Shown here piece by piece: positions 48,241-58,857 of a stretch of 64,000 nucleotides of DNA. Origin of the DNA: CAWDPQ01 sp049642465 (GTDB taxonomy: Bacteria > Acidobacteriota > Vicinamibacteria > Vicinamibacterales > 2-12-FULL-66-21); the NCBI GenBank assembly GCA_049642465.1, contig JBAROV010000135.1, positions 5,621 through 69,620 on the forward strand, in the 5' to 3' direction. Within the stretch, counting starts at the first letter, position 1. Every line of letters starts with the position of its first letter. Below the pieces are notes generated by a model. The model saw only the letters and a list, made by a program, of their open reading frames with translations, did no database searches and was not told the origin of the DNA. A program made the position numbers and the translations under genes.

Positions 48241-48935
48241 GGCGGCTGTTGATTGCCGTCACGGCGATGGCGGTTGTGGTGTGCGCGTCGCCAGCGTCAG
48301 CCCAGGTACGCCGGCCATTGGTGTACCGCGATACTCCGCACGCGGGGTCCTGGGAACTCGGGGGCGGGGTGGTCTGGACGGGTGGGTTCACCGGCCCGAC
48401 CAGCTCTGCGGAGCTCACGCGGAACGGTCAATCGAGCGGCGGCTTCGACTTGTTTACCGCTGCGGGCGAGATGAAAGGGGGCGTTGGCGCTGGCGCCACC
48501 ATCGCCGTCTTCTTGTCGAGAAGTGTTGCCGTTGAAGGCGGATTCCGGGTTTCGCAGCCGTCTGTCAGGTATCGCTTATCCGGAGACGCGGAGGAAGCGT
48601 CGGACATCACCGCGCAGGAGAACCTGACGCGCTATGTGTTCACCGGGTCACTCCTCGTGCATCTCCGGCGGATGTCGCCAGGAGTTTCAACGGTGCCGTT
48701 CATAGCCGCTGGGGCAGGGTACGTGCGCGACCTGCACCAGGGAAACGAACTGTTGGAAACGGGGACCGAATTCCACGGTGTTGTGGGATTGAAGTACTGG
48801 TTCAACACAACGGCGTCGAACCGGTTCGGGATTCGAGGCGAGGCAGGCGTGTCGATGACCGACGGCGGATTCGATTTCAGCGACAAATCGCGCCTCGTTC
48901 CGATTGCGTCTGCCTCGCTCGTTTATCTGTTCTGA
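48237..48935 (+). CDS. Outer-membrane beta-barrel protein, OmpA/OmpW-like size
   Basis: 232 residues from GTG 48237. Signal peptide (LLIAVTAMAVVVCASPASA) and about eight amphipathic strands (WELGGGVVWTGGF, VAVEGGFRVSQPSVRY, YVFTGSLLVHL, VPFIAAGAGYVRDLH, FHGVVGLKYWF, FGIRGEAGVSMT, VPIASASLVYLF) ending in Phe. The specific family is not recognised. Coupled to the metalloprotease gene by GTGA overlap; its 3' end overlaps a convergent small gene by 13 bases. Confidence 0.85.
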   Translation: MRRLLIAVTAMAVVVCASPASAQVRRPLVYRDTPHAGSWELGGGVVWTGGFTGPTSSAELTRNGQSSGGFDLFTAAGEMKGGVGAGATIAVFLSRSVAVEGGFRVSQPSVRYRLSGDAEEASDITAQENLTRYVFTGSLLVHLRRMSPGVSTVPFIAAGAGYVRDLHQGNELLETGTEFHGVVGLKYWFNTTASNRFGIRGEAGVSMTDGGFDFSDKSRLVPIASASLVYLF

Positions 48936-49165
48936 TCTGGGCGCCCTGAGTCCTTCGACGGCGGCACCGGGTCCGCCTCGGCCGGCTGGTCGTATCGGCG
49001 AGGCGTGGTATCGCGTTGCTCACTCGTTCGCCGGATCAGGTCCTCGCTATCGGCCCGATTCCGGGTGTCACGGCCGGCCGTCAGTCCGGATGCCGATCCC
49101 GTGGACTGGTCGGATGATTTTTCCGCCGTTGGATCGTCGAGGCGTGTGCGGCGTGGACGGGTCAT
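48923..49165 (-). CDS. Small disordered hydrophilic protein
   Basis: 80 residues, rich in Arg, Asp, Ser, Thr and Pro and with no hydrophobic core (TRPRRTRLDDPTAEKSSDQS onward). The start is supported by AGGAGG a few bases upstream and by an ATGA overlap with the preceding gene. No family recognised. Likely a stress-related disordered protein; a lower-confidence call because such composition can arise in high-GC shadow frames. Confidence 0.55.
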   Translation of the reverse strand: MTRPRRTRLDDPTAEKSSDQSTGSASGLTAGRDTRNRADSEDLIRRTSEQRDTTPRRYDQPAEADPVPPSKDSGRPDQNR

Positions 49166-49446
49166 CGTTCCTCCTGCTTCCGATCTCCGTGTCCGGCATG
49201 CGCCCCTTCTCGCGATTCTCCGCGCTCGGGCAGTGACGTCTGATTCTCGATCTCTTCTCCGATTGGCCGGTTCGTAATACCACCGCCCTCGTCAGCGCCG
49301 CTCTGTCCCAGCGTCTCGTCGTAACGTTCGACGGTTTCCGAGTCTGCTTTCCAACGGTTGCCTTCGGCCTGCTTCACGCTCGTCGGCTCGGGCCCCGGGC
49401 GCTTGCTCTTCGCTGACGCGTCGTTTGGAACGTTCTTGTTGGCCAT
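49162..49446 (-). CDS. Small disordered hydrophilic protein
   Basis: 94 residues from ATG 49446, preceded by GGGAG at good spacing. It starts MANKNVPNDASAKSKRPGPEP and consists of charged and small residues (WKADSETVERYDETLGQSG, RGESREGAHAGHGDRKQEER). No hydrophobic segment. It resembles general-stress or desiccation-type disordered proteins in composition only. It precedes and overlaps the gene at 48923-49165. Confidence 0.65.
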   Translation of the reverse strand: MANKNVPNDASAKSKRPGPEPTSVKQAEGNRWKADSETVERYDETLGQSGADEGGGITNRPIGEEIENQTSLPERGESREGAHAGHGDRKQEER

Positions 49447-49511
49447 GCTCCCCTCGTTTCCTGGCCGTCGTGTGGCAAGGGGCGTGCCCGCTGAGATACA
49501 GTCCAGCCGTG

Positions 49512-50282
49512 ATGGAGTCAGACGCCGCGGTGATTGAATTTCACGACGTGTCATTTGCCCGCGCGTCGAAAAGCGTGCTTCGGCGCGTCTCGTTTCACAT
49601 CGCACCGGGCGAAACAGTCGCGCTTGTCGGACGCAGCGGGGCGGGCAAGTCCACCATCTTGAAGCTCATCAATCGGATGCTGTTGCCAACTTCGGGGCGT
49701 GTGATTGTCTCGGGACGCGGCACCAGCGAATGGGATCGGTTTGCCTTGCGCCGCGGCATCGGCTACGTCCTGCAGGACGTTGGACTCTTTCCCCACATGA
49801 GCGTTGCCGACAACGTCGCTCTCGTGCCGCGCTTGGCCGGTTGGGATGAAGCGAGAATCGGCCGCCGGGTCCACGAGCTGTTGAGCCTCGTGGATCTCCC
49901 GCCGGCGGAATACGCGACGCGTGCGCCGGAGGAACTGTCTGGCGGTCAGAAGCAGCGTGTCGGAGTCGCACGAGCGCTCGCCGCAGACCCGTCGATTCTC
50001 CTGATGGATGAGCCCTTCGGCGCGCTGGATCCCGTCACGCGAGCAGAGTTGCACCATGCTCTGCGCCGGATTCAAGCCGCAGTGCGCAAGACGATCGTCA
50101 TCGTCACTCACGATATGGGTGAAGCGTTCGCTCTCGCGACGCGCATCGGCGTCCTCGCCGACGAAGGAATCGCGATACTCGATCGTCCCGAAGCCGTCGC
50201 TCGTTCGAACGATCCGCGCGTGCGTCCGCTGCTCGAGCCGCTTCTCGAGGCGAGCGCCGCGCTCGAGAGTTCGCGACGGTGA
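49512..50282 (+). CDS. Quaternary-amine/betaine-type ABC transporter ATPase (OpuCA/EgtU-system-like)
   Basis: 256 residues. Walker A GRSGAGKST, Q-loop VLQDVGLFPHMSVADNV, signature LSGGQKQRVGVARAL, Walker B ILLMDEPFGALDPVTR and switch His in VIVTHDMGEA. The EPFGALDP form with the GLFPH Q-loop is typical of glycine-betaine/proline/ergothioneine importers. No CBS domains follow, unlike OpuCA of Bacillus. The stop overlaps the permease start. Confidence 0.9.
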   Translation: MESDAAVIEFHDVSFARASKSVLRRVSFHIAPGETVALVGRSGAGKSTILKLINRMLLPTSGRVIVSGRGTSEWDRFALRRGIGYVLQDVGLFPHMSVADNVALVPRLAGWDEARIGRRVHELLSLVDLPPAEYATRAPEELSGGQKQRVGVARALAADPSILLMDEPFGALDPVTRAELHHALRRIQAAVRKTIVIVTHDMGEAFALATRIGVLADEGIAILDRPEAVARSNDPRVRPLLEPLLEASAALESSRR

Positions 50283-51826
50283 GCCTGCTCGACTTCTGGC
50301 GTTCGCACGCCGTCGAGTTCAGAACCCTCGTCGGACAGCACCTGATGCTGGTCGGCATCTCGACGCTCGTCGCAACCGCGATTGGCATACCGCTCGGAAT
50401 TCTGGCGGCACGCCGGCCCCGCGTTGGCGCACCGATCGCCTGGATTGCGAATGCCGCTCAAACGATCCCGAGCCTCGCGATGTTCGGATTCCTGCTTCCG
50501 CTTCCATTCATCGGCGGCCTCGGTGCGCGAGTCGCCATCGTGGTGCTGATCGTATATGCGCTGCTGCCGATCATCCGCACGACCGCCGCCGGCCTCGCCT
50601 CCGTCGATCGCGCGCTGATCGAGGCGGGGACCGCCCTGGGCATGACCTCTTCGCAGCTGCTTCGCCAGGTGGAGCTGCCGCTGGCGTTGCCGTCGATCGT
50701 CGCCGGCATTCGCGTCGCTAGTGTGATTGCGGTGGGCACGGCGACGATTGCGGCGGCCGTCGGCGCAGGCGGACTCGGCGAATACATCTTCCGTGGGCTC
50801 GCCATGGTCGACCCAACCGTGATCCTCGCTGGCGCGGTTCCCGCGGCCGTTTTGGCGCTGGCGATCGACGGCGCTCTGACCTGGGTCGAGCGAATCGTGC
50901 GACGCTCGCTCGTCCGGAGAAATCGAAGCGGTCGAGCCGCGGCCATTGCCGCCGCGGGGACGGCGGTGGTTGCCCTCGTCGCCGCGGTGGCGCTCTCACG
51001 CACGCCGGCAGCAAACGTCGTTCGCATCGGATCGAAGAACTTCACCGAGCAGATCATCCTCGGCGAAATCGTGGCGCAAGTGGTCGAGTCAACCACGGAT
51101 CTCAAGGTCGAACGCCGCCTGAATCTCGGCGGCACGTTCATTTGCGATCGAGCGATTCGCACTGGTGACATCGATGCCTACGTCGAATACACCGGCACGG
51201 CGCATACGGCAATTTTTCGTGACCCGCCCGACACGGATCCGGCTCGTGTGCTGGCGCGTGTTCGGGCGCGATACGCCGCAGCGGGATTGACCGTGCTCGA
51301 CCCACTCGGCTTCGAGAACACGTTCGCGATTCTCGTGCGAGGTGAAGACGCCCGCCGTCTCGGCCTCTCGACCATAGACGAGGCGGTGCCACATGCGCGT
51401 GCCTGGCGCGCGGGCTTCGGCTACGAATTTCTCCAGCGGCAGGACGGCTTCCCGGGTCTCGCGGGTCAGTACCGCCTACAGTTTGCGACGCCGCCGCGTG
51501 CCATGGACCTGTCTCTGATCTACCGGGCGCTCGCGCAGCGTGAAGTCGACCTGATTGCCGGTGACGCGACCAGTGGACTCATCGAGGCTTACGACTTGGT
51601 GATGCTTCGCGACAACCGCCATTACTTCCCGCCCTACGACGCCACGCTCGTGGTGCGAAGCTCCACCATCCTTGCTCACCCGGGGCTGCGAGAGGCCTTG
51701 ATCCGCCTGTCTGGACGCATTTCCATCGACGCCATGCGGCGCATGAATCACGCGGTCGACGCGCAGAGACGCGATCCGGCGGATGTGGCCCGCGATTTTG
51801 TGGGCTCATTACCGACCCATCACTGA
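50279..51826 (+). CDS. Fused permease and substrate-binding protein of an osmoprotectant/ergothioneine-type importer
   Basis: 515 residues from GTG 50279. The permease part (about 20-220) has six helices and the EAGTALGMTSSQLLRQVELPLALPSIVAGIR coupling segment. A connecting helix (AAGTAVVALVAAVALS) leads to an OpuAC-type binding domain (about 245-510) starting VRIGSKNFTEQIILGEIVAQ, with YVEYTGTAHT and LIAGDATSGLIEAYDL. This permease-binder fusion is known in OpuF and EgtU systems, which import betaines, choline or ergothioneine. The ligand cannot be told from sequence by eye. Confidence 0.92.
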   Translation: MSLLDFWRSHAVEFRTLVGQHLMLVGISTLVATAIGIPLGILAARRPRVGAPIAWIANAAQTIPSLAMFGFLLPLPFIGGLGARVAIVVLIVYALLPIIRTTAAGLASVDRALIEAGTALGMTSSQLLRQVELPLALPSIVAGIRVASVIAVGTATIAAAVGAGGLGEYIFRGLAMVDPTVILAGAVPAAVLALAIDGALTWVERIVRRSLVRRNRSGRAAAIAAAGTAVVALVAAVALSRTPAANVVRIGSKNFTEQIILGEIVAQVVESTTDLKVERRLNLGGTFICDRAIRTGDIDAYVEYTGTAHTAIFRDPPDTDPARVLARVRARYAAAGLTVLDPLGFENTFAILVRGEDARRLGLSTIDEAVPHARAWRAGFGYEFLQRQDGFPGLAGQYRLQFATPPRAMDLSLIYRALAQREVDLIAGDATSGLIEAYDLVMLRDNRHYFPPYDATLVVRSSTILAHPGLREALIRLSGRISIDAMRRMNHAVDAQRRDPADVARDFVGSLPTHH

Positions 51827-51882
51827 GGGAGCCTTGCTTGAAACGCGTGCCCGCTGTGAAGGATGATCAAAGGATGCCCTCC

Positions 51883-54633
<2,751 letters not shown>

Positions 54634-54719
54634 GGACTGCAGACTGACGATTGCATTGATTGTCGATTGTCGATTGGATTGGCGATTGTCGATTGGATTG
54701 AGGATTGTCGATTGGGTGG
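54634..54719. repeat. Heptamer array GATTGTC between convergent acnA and VWFA gene
   Basis: GATTGTC, GATTGTC, GATTGGA, then GATTGTC, GATTGGA and GATTGTC, GATTGGG, preceded by GGACTGCAGA repeats. It occupies the whole gap between the two stop codons. The inverted component is weak here. Confidence 0.75.
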
Positions 54720-55625
54720 CTATTTCAAATAGCCGCGCCGCGCGACGACGGTTCCTCTTTTGCCTTTCAGTTTTACCTCGATGGTGTGCCAGCCATTTCC
54801 TTCCACACCCCGTGGCGTGTAGGTCAGCAGGTATCTCGTTCGAAACTCTTTGATGATTTGAACAAAGGTGTCCTGTAACCGATCGAGCCGGTCCGCCGGC
54901 ATGCGACGGCCGCCAGTCTCTTCGCTGAGCGCGGGCAGAAACTGCCCAGTGCTCCCGCGTTCGACGCCCGTTTGCAGTCCCGAATGGTAGTCCATCCGGT
55001 ACCCAGGGTGCGAGCCGCCGCGCTCGAATTCGACCACGTACACCACTACCTCGTTGCGCTTGGCGATATCGAGGACGTTGACGCCGGGTAACCAGCTCGC
55101 CGTGTCGTACCCGTCGCTGAAAAGCAGCGCGAGCGCTCGTGCTGGCCGCGGATTCCTGAGCGTCAGCGCTGTGTAGGCTGCATCGTGGAGCGCCGTCGCT
55201 CCGGCAGCTTGCGTCGCATCAATCGCCTTGGCCACGGAGGCGGGGTCCGACGTCCAGTCCGAGCCAAGCGTCACGTAGTCGTTGAACGTCACAAGCGCGA
55301 CGCGGTCCTCAGGGCGCAGCAGCCTCACCGCGGCACGTGCGGCCACTTTGAGGTGCTCGAGCGGTTCTCCCGCGACACTCGCGCTGACGTCCAGTGTGAG
55401 GACGACGTTCAGCGGGACGTCTTCGAGTCCGACCGAATCGATGCGCTGCACGACACCTGAATCGCGAAGCTCGAAATCGCCAGCACCCAAGCCGCCAAGA
55501 GGCGTATTGCCGTCCATCACCAGAACGTCCACGCGGACGGCCACTACGCCGCTTCGAAACGTCTGAAAGCCTGAAGTCAGGGCAAAGAGCCAGAGGACCG
55601 CCACTCGGGCGAGAGACGTCGTCAT
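54720..55625 (-). CDS. VWFA-related protein of the acidobacterial type (copy 1)
   Basis: 301 residues from ATG 55625 (GGAGG upstream). Signal-like start, then VDVLVMDGNTPLGGLGAGDFELRDSGVVQRI, the MIDAS motif LTLDVSASVAGEP, GATALHDAAYTALTL, ALLFSDGYDTASWL, and the end RTRYLLTYTPRGVEGNGWH...RRGYLK. This layout is that of the VWFA-related proteins expanded in Acidobacteria; they are exported, metal-binding, and of unknown function. It overlaps the TPR gene by four bases. Its last 30 codons are nearly identical at DNA level to those of copy 2. Confidence 0.9.
   Translation of the reverse strand: MTTSLARVAVLWLFALTSGFQTFRSGVVAVRVDVLVMDGNTPLGGLGAGDFELRDSGVVQRIDSVGLEDVPLNVVLTLDVSASVAGEPLEHLKVAARAAVRLLRPEDRVALVTFNDYVTLGSDWTSDPASVAKAIDATQAAGATALHDAAYTALTLRNPRPARALALLFSDGYDTASWLPGVNVLDIAKRNEVVVYVVEFERGGSHPGYRMDYHSGLQTGVERGSTGQFLPALSEETGGRRMPADRLDRLQDTFVQIIKEFRTRYLLTYTPRGVEGNGWHTIEVKLKGKRGTVVARRGYLK
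54724..54818. repeat. 95-base near-identical segment, copy 1 (3' end of VWFA gene 1)
   Basis: Identical to 56726-56820 except one base (54785). It encodes the C-terminal RGVEGNGWH...RRGYLK region of both VWFA proteins, while the rest of the genes has diverged. Confidence 0.9.
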
Positions 55626-56713
55626 CGGCGGCCCTCCTTCAGCACTGTATCGATCCGCTCTCGCGTGACTTGTTCCGGCTCGCGAAGGTACCAAGACCAG
55701 GGCTCGCGGCGACGGTCGCGAGCTTCGGTGAGCAGCTGTCGAAGCACGGCACGCGATTCATCGGCGCGATTCAGGCGTTGCAGCACTTCGCTCAAACCCA
55801 GGTAGGCCGACTGACCCTGGTCGAATGCTCTGATCGCTTCCCGATACGCCGCTTCAGCTGCCTCCAGGCGCCCCTCGCGCTCGTGTACTCCAGCCAGGAA
55901 AATCCAGGCAAGATACTCCGTTGCGCGGTCCTCGGTCGAGGCCACGACAGCACGGAACTGTTCCGCGGCCTCGCGACTCTCGCCGCGCATCATCAGAACG
56001 CGACCGAGGTGGAGTCGGCCCATGATGTTCGTCGGCGACAGGCGCAGCGACTCACGAAACCATTGCTCCGCCTGCTTCAGACGCTCCGACCGGTTATTGC
56101 GGGGGAAGGGTTGCAGAGCTCGCCTGCGAAAGACAAGGAACTCGGAGCGCTCCCATTTCGTCGCGGAGAATTCCTGCAGCAGTGCGCTTTCGTACAGAAC
56201 ATTCGGGTCGGAGGGAAAAAATCTCCGTCCCGTTTCGAGAAACGCTTCGGCATCGATATACCGCCCGTGAAGTTGAAGGAGGCGCGACACCGCAAAAAAC
56301 CAGCGACTTGAGAACGTCGTGAGTTCCTTACGCCCGCGGCCAAGATGATCCTTGGCGAGCGAGATGTGGATGAGCGCTATGCCACTCATACCGTCGTCAA
56401 AAGACCGGATCGCGGCAGCCGTATGGAGTGTGGCGGCAATCTTGAAGTCTGGACCTGTCCAACGTCCTGTGGGATCGCGCGGGCCGGCGATCAGCATGGT
56501 GGCGGCGCCGAGGCGGTTGACGTCCCACGACAAGAGGTCGGCGACGGCATCGTTGTCGCCGGCCCGGTATCGCTCAACGAGAGCACGGTACAGGCGGAGG
56601 TCCCGGACGGCGGGGTGGCCCTGCACGAGGGCGGGTTCGAACGACGTCGTGCCGGCGTAACCGTGGTGGAGCGTCACAAGCTGCAGCACGATCAGGACCG
56701 CGGAAGTCCTCAT
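55622..56713 (-). CDS. Exported TPR protein of the VWFA module (copy 1)
   Basis: 363 residues: signal peptide (VLIVLQLVTLHHGYAG), then helical repeats. Recognisable TPR parts are EQWFRESLRLSPTNIMGRLHLGRVLMMRGES, EYLAWIFLAGVHEREGRLEAAEAAYREAIRAFDQGQSAYLGLSEVLQRL, and the end WSWYLREPEQVTRERID. Homologous in layout to the TPR gene at 57642-58793 (compare WWWYLSDPANDLRRRLA). Probably a binding partner of the VWFA proteins with which it overlaps; function unknown. Confidence 0.87.
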   Translation of the reverse strand: MRTSAVLIVLQLVTLHHGYAGTTSFEPALVQGHPAVRDLRLYRALVERYRAGDNDAVADLLSWDVNRLGAATMLIAGPRDPTGRWTGPDFKIAATLHTAAAIRSFDDGMSGIALIHISLAKDHLGRGRKELTTFSSRWFFAVSRLLQLHGRYIDAEAFLETGRRFFPSDPNVLYESALLQEFSATKWERSEFLVFRRRALQPFPRNNRSERLKQAEQWFRESLRLSPTNIMGRLHLGRVLMMRGESREAAEQFRAVVASTEDRATEYLAWIFLAGVHEREGRLEAAEAAYREAIRAFDQGQSAYLGLSEVLQRLNRADESRAVLRQLLTEARDRRREPWSWYLREPEQVTRERIDTVLKEGRR

Positions 56714-56721
56714 GACGGGTC

Positions 56722-57645
56722 CTACTTCAAATAGCCGCGCCGCGCGACGACGGTTCCTCTTTTGCCTTTCAGTTTTACCTCGATGGGGTGCCAGCCATTT
56801 CCTTCCACACCCCGTGGCGTATACGTCAGCAAATAGCGCGTCCGGAACTCATCGATGATTCGGACGAACGTCTCCCGGAGCTTGTCGCTGCGGTCCGTCG
56901 TCAGGAACGCTCCTCCCGTGTCCGCCGCCAGCGCTGAGAGGAACAGCTCCGGCAGCAGTGAAGGCTGAACGGCGGGAACCGGCGGTTGCACTCCGGATCG
57001 AAAGTCGAGCCGGTAACCCGGCGTCCGGTCACGTGCGGATACGAGACCAACGGCGTACACGACCGCGTCGCTTCGGCGGGCCGCATCGAGCGCAAACTGA
57101 CCTGGCAGCCAGCTGGACATGTCCTGCCCATCACTGAACAGAAGAACCAGGCGTCGGCCAGGTTGATCGTCGTTGAACGTAATCGCGGCATAGGCGGCAT
57201 CGTGGAGACTTGTGGCTCCTGACGCCTTCACCTCCCCCAGCGCAGCCTCGAGTTGGAGATGGTTGTTCGTCCACCCGCCTTGAAGTGAAAGTCGATGCGT
57301 AAACGTCAGCAGCGCAGCGCGATCCGTCGATCGGAGCAGCCTCGTGGCCGCCGACGCGGCGTCGCGCAGATCTTCGAGCGCGGGCCCAGTCAGGCTGTCG
57401 CTCGTATCGAGCGCGATCATGACACTCAAGGGAACGTCCTCGAACGCAATGCTGTCGATCCGCTGCGTCACACCGCGATCCTTGAGATCGAAGTCAGCCG
57501 CCGTGAGTCCGGCGACCGGCCGATTGCCTTCAGTCACGAGCACATCGACCCGCACAGCTTCGGCCGTCGTCTTGAACCGCTGTGCAGCAGGTCCGTCCAC
57601 AATCGCAACGGACAGCAGGACCACGCTGATGAAGAATGGCTTCAT
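56722..57645 (-). CDS. VWFA-related protein of the acidobacterial type (copy 2)
   Basis: 307 residues from ATG 57645. Same architecture as the copy at 54720: VDVLVTEGNRPVAGLTAADFDLKDRGVTQRI, MIDAS IALDTSDSLTGP, GATSLHDAAYAAITF, LLFSDGQDMSSWLPG, and the shared C-terminus. The signal peptide is FFISVVLLSVAIVDGPAA. It overlaps the upstream TPR gene by four bases and lies eight bases before the next TPR gene. Protein identity to copy 1 is moderate except at the C-terminus. Confidence 0.9.
   Translation of the reverse strand: MKPFFISVVLLSVAIVDGPAAQRFKTTAEAVRVDVLVTEGNRPVAGLTAADFDLKDRGVTQRIDSIAFEDVPLSVMIALDTSDSLTGPALEDLRDAASAATRLLRSTDRAALLTFTHRLSLQGGWTNNHLQLEAALGEVKASGATSLHDAAYAAITFNDDQPGRRLVLLFSDGQDMSSWLPGQFALDAARRSDAVVYAVGLVSARDRTPGYRLDFRSGVQPPVPAVQPSLLPELFLSALAADTGGAFLTTDRSDKLRETFVRIIDEFRTRYLLTYTPRGVEGNGWHPIEVKLKGKRGTVVARRGYLK
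56726..56820. repeat. 95-base near-identical segment, copy 2 (3' end of VWFA gene 2)
   Basis: Partner of 54724-54818, offset 2002 bases, 94 of 95 bases equal. Points to gene conversion or strong selection at the 3' ends. Confidence 0.9.
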
Positions 57646-58793
57646 TCGCGCACCGTTGCTCGCAGGATCGCGAGGCGCCGGCGCAGGTCGTTGGCCGGGT
57701 CCGAGAGATACCACCACCACGGCTCGGTGACTGAATTGGCGGGCCGAGCGAGGAGTCCCCGCATGACCTCCCGCGATTCGTCTCCGCGTCCAAGCGTCTG
57801 CAGCGTTTCACTGAGGCCGACATATGCGGCCTGAGACGACGGCAGTCTGTCGATGGCGGCGCGATACCGGTTTTCGGCTGATGCGTGCCGAGCGTTTCGT
57901 GCGTCCATGGCGGCCAGAAACATCGTGGCGAGGTATGCCGTGGCGGAATCGGCGGCGGACGCGGCAAGCCGCTCCAACAGTTTCACCGCCTCGCGGTTCC
58001 CGCGCAGCATCTGCACGCGGCCGAGATGAAGCTGCGCCAGTTCACTGGAGGCGTCCGCTATCAGCGAGTCGCGGAGCCATTCCGCTGCGTTGTTCAACGC
58101 GCGTCGCTGTTCGCCGACACTCGGATGGCCGCCGACCCGGGTTCCTGCCTCGGCGTGACTCTGGAGAGCACCGCCTGGCCGCGGCGGCGGGCCGTCCGGC
58201 GCTTCGACTTGGGCCAGGAAGGCGGCAAATGTCGCGATGTGCTCTTGGAGAAGTCCGCTCTCATATAAAAGGACGGCGTCATTCGGTTGTCGTTTGCGAC
58301 CGTTCTCGAGAAAGTGCTCGGCGATTGTGAACAGCGCCACGCTGCGAAGAGTCCTGGCGAGGATCGAGTACCAATCGCGGCTGAATCCGTGTGCTTCGGG
58401 CCCGGCCTTCTGTAATAGACGGCCGGCCAGATCCAGTTCGAAACCCACGCGCCGCTCGTCTTCGTAAAGCCGGTCAGTTGCCGCATCGGTGTGCAGCATC
58501 GCCGCAGCTTTGAGTTGCTCTTTCGTCCACGGGCGGGTCGCATCGTTGCTGGTGTCCACCGCTGCGACGATCGCATCGAGTCGCTTCGTGTCCCAGGCGA
58601 GGATAGTCTTCACCGCGGTGTTGTCGCCGGTCCGATAGGTGTTCACGACGGCGCGATAACGTTTCAGTTCGGCCGCACGCTGATCGCGCTCTTCTTCCGT
58701 CGTGACAACCTGCCGAGCGTAGGCAGACGCCGGAGCGAGGGAGGCTGAAAGGAGGAGCGTCAGCAGAGACGCGGCCCACCCGCGGGTCATCAT
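57642..58793 (-). CDS. Exported TPR protein of the VWFA module (copy 2)
   Basis: 383 residues from ATG 58793. Signal peptide (AASLLTLLLSASLAPASAYA), then helical repeats: AEWLRDSLIADASSELAQLHLGRVQMLRGN, AYLATMFLAAMDARNARHASAENRYRAAIDRLPSSQAAYVGLSETLQTLG. Head of the four-gene VWFA/TPR unit. A promoter (TTGACG, 17 bases, TACAGT) ends seven bases before this ATG and there is no Shine-Dalgarno, so the message is probably leaderless. Function unknown. Confidence 0.87.
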   Translation of the reverse strand: MMTRGWAASLLTLLLSASLAPASAYARQVVTTEEERDQRAAELKRYRAVVNTYRTGDNTAVKTILAWDTKRLDAIVAAVDTSNDATRPWTKEQLKAAAMLHTDAATDRLYEDERRVGFELDLAGRLLQKAGPEAHGFSRDWYSILARTLRSVALFTIAEHFLENGRKRQPNDAVLLYESGLLQEHIATFAAFLAQVEAPDGPPPRPGGALQSHAEAGTRVGGHPSVGEQRRALNNAAEWLRDSLIADASSELAQLHLGRVQMLRGNREAVKLLERLAASAADSATAYLATMFLAAMDARNARHASAENRYRAAIDRLPSSQAAYVGLSETLQTLGRGDESREVMRGLLARPANSVTEPWWWYLSDPANDLRRRLAILRATVRE

Positions 58794-58800
58794 TGCACGC

Positions 58801-58829
58801 ACTGTAGGCGGGGCCATCGCGACCGTCAA
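58801..58829 (-). promoter_or_regulatory. Promoter of the VWFA/TPR operon, leaderless type
   Basis: Minus strand TTGACG (58829-58824), a 17-base spacer, TACAGT (58806-58801), then seven bases to ATG 58793. Confidence 0.65.
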
Positions 58830-58842
58830 GACCGTCTCTGCC

Positions 58843-58848
58843 TATAAT
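58843..58848 (+). promoter_or_regulatory. -10 box of queG
   Basis: Full consensus TATAAT, nine bases before the queG ATG; no Shine-Dalgarno and a poor -35. Divergent from the VWFA/TPR promoter within the same 64-base gap. Confidence 0.55.
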
Positions 58849-58857
58849 CGGAACGAG

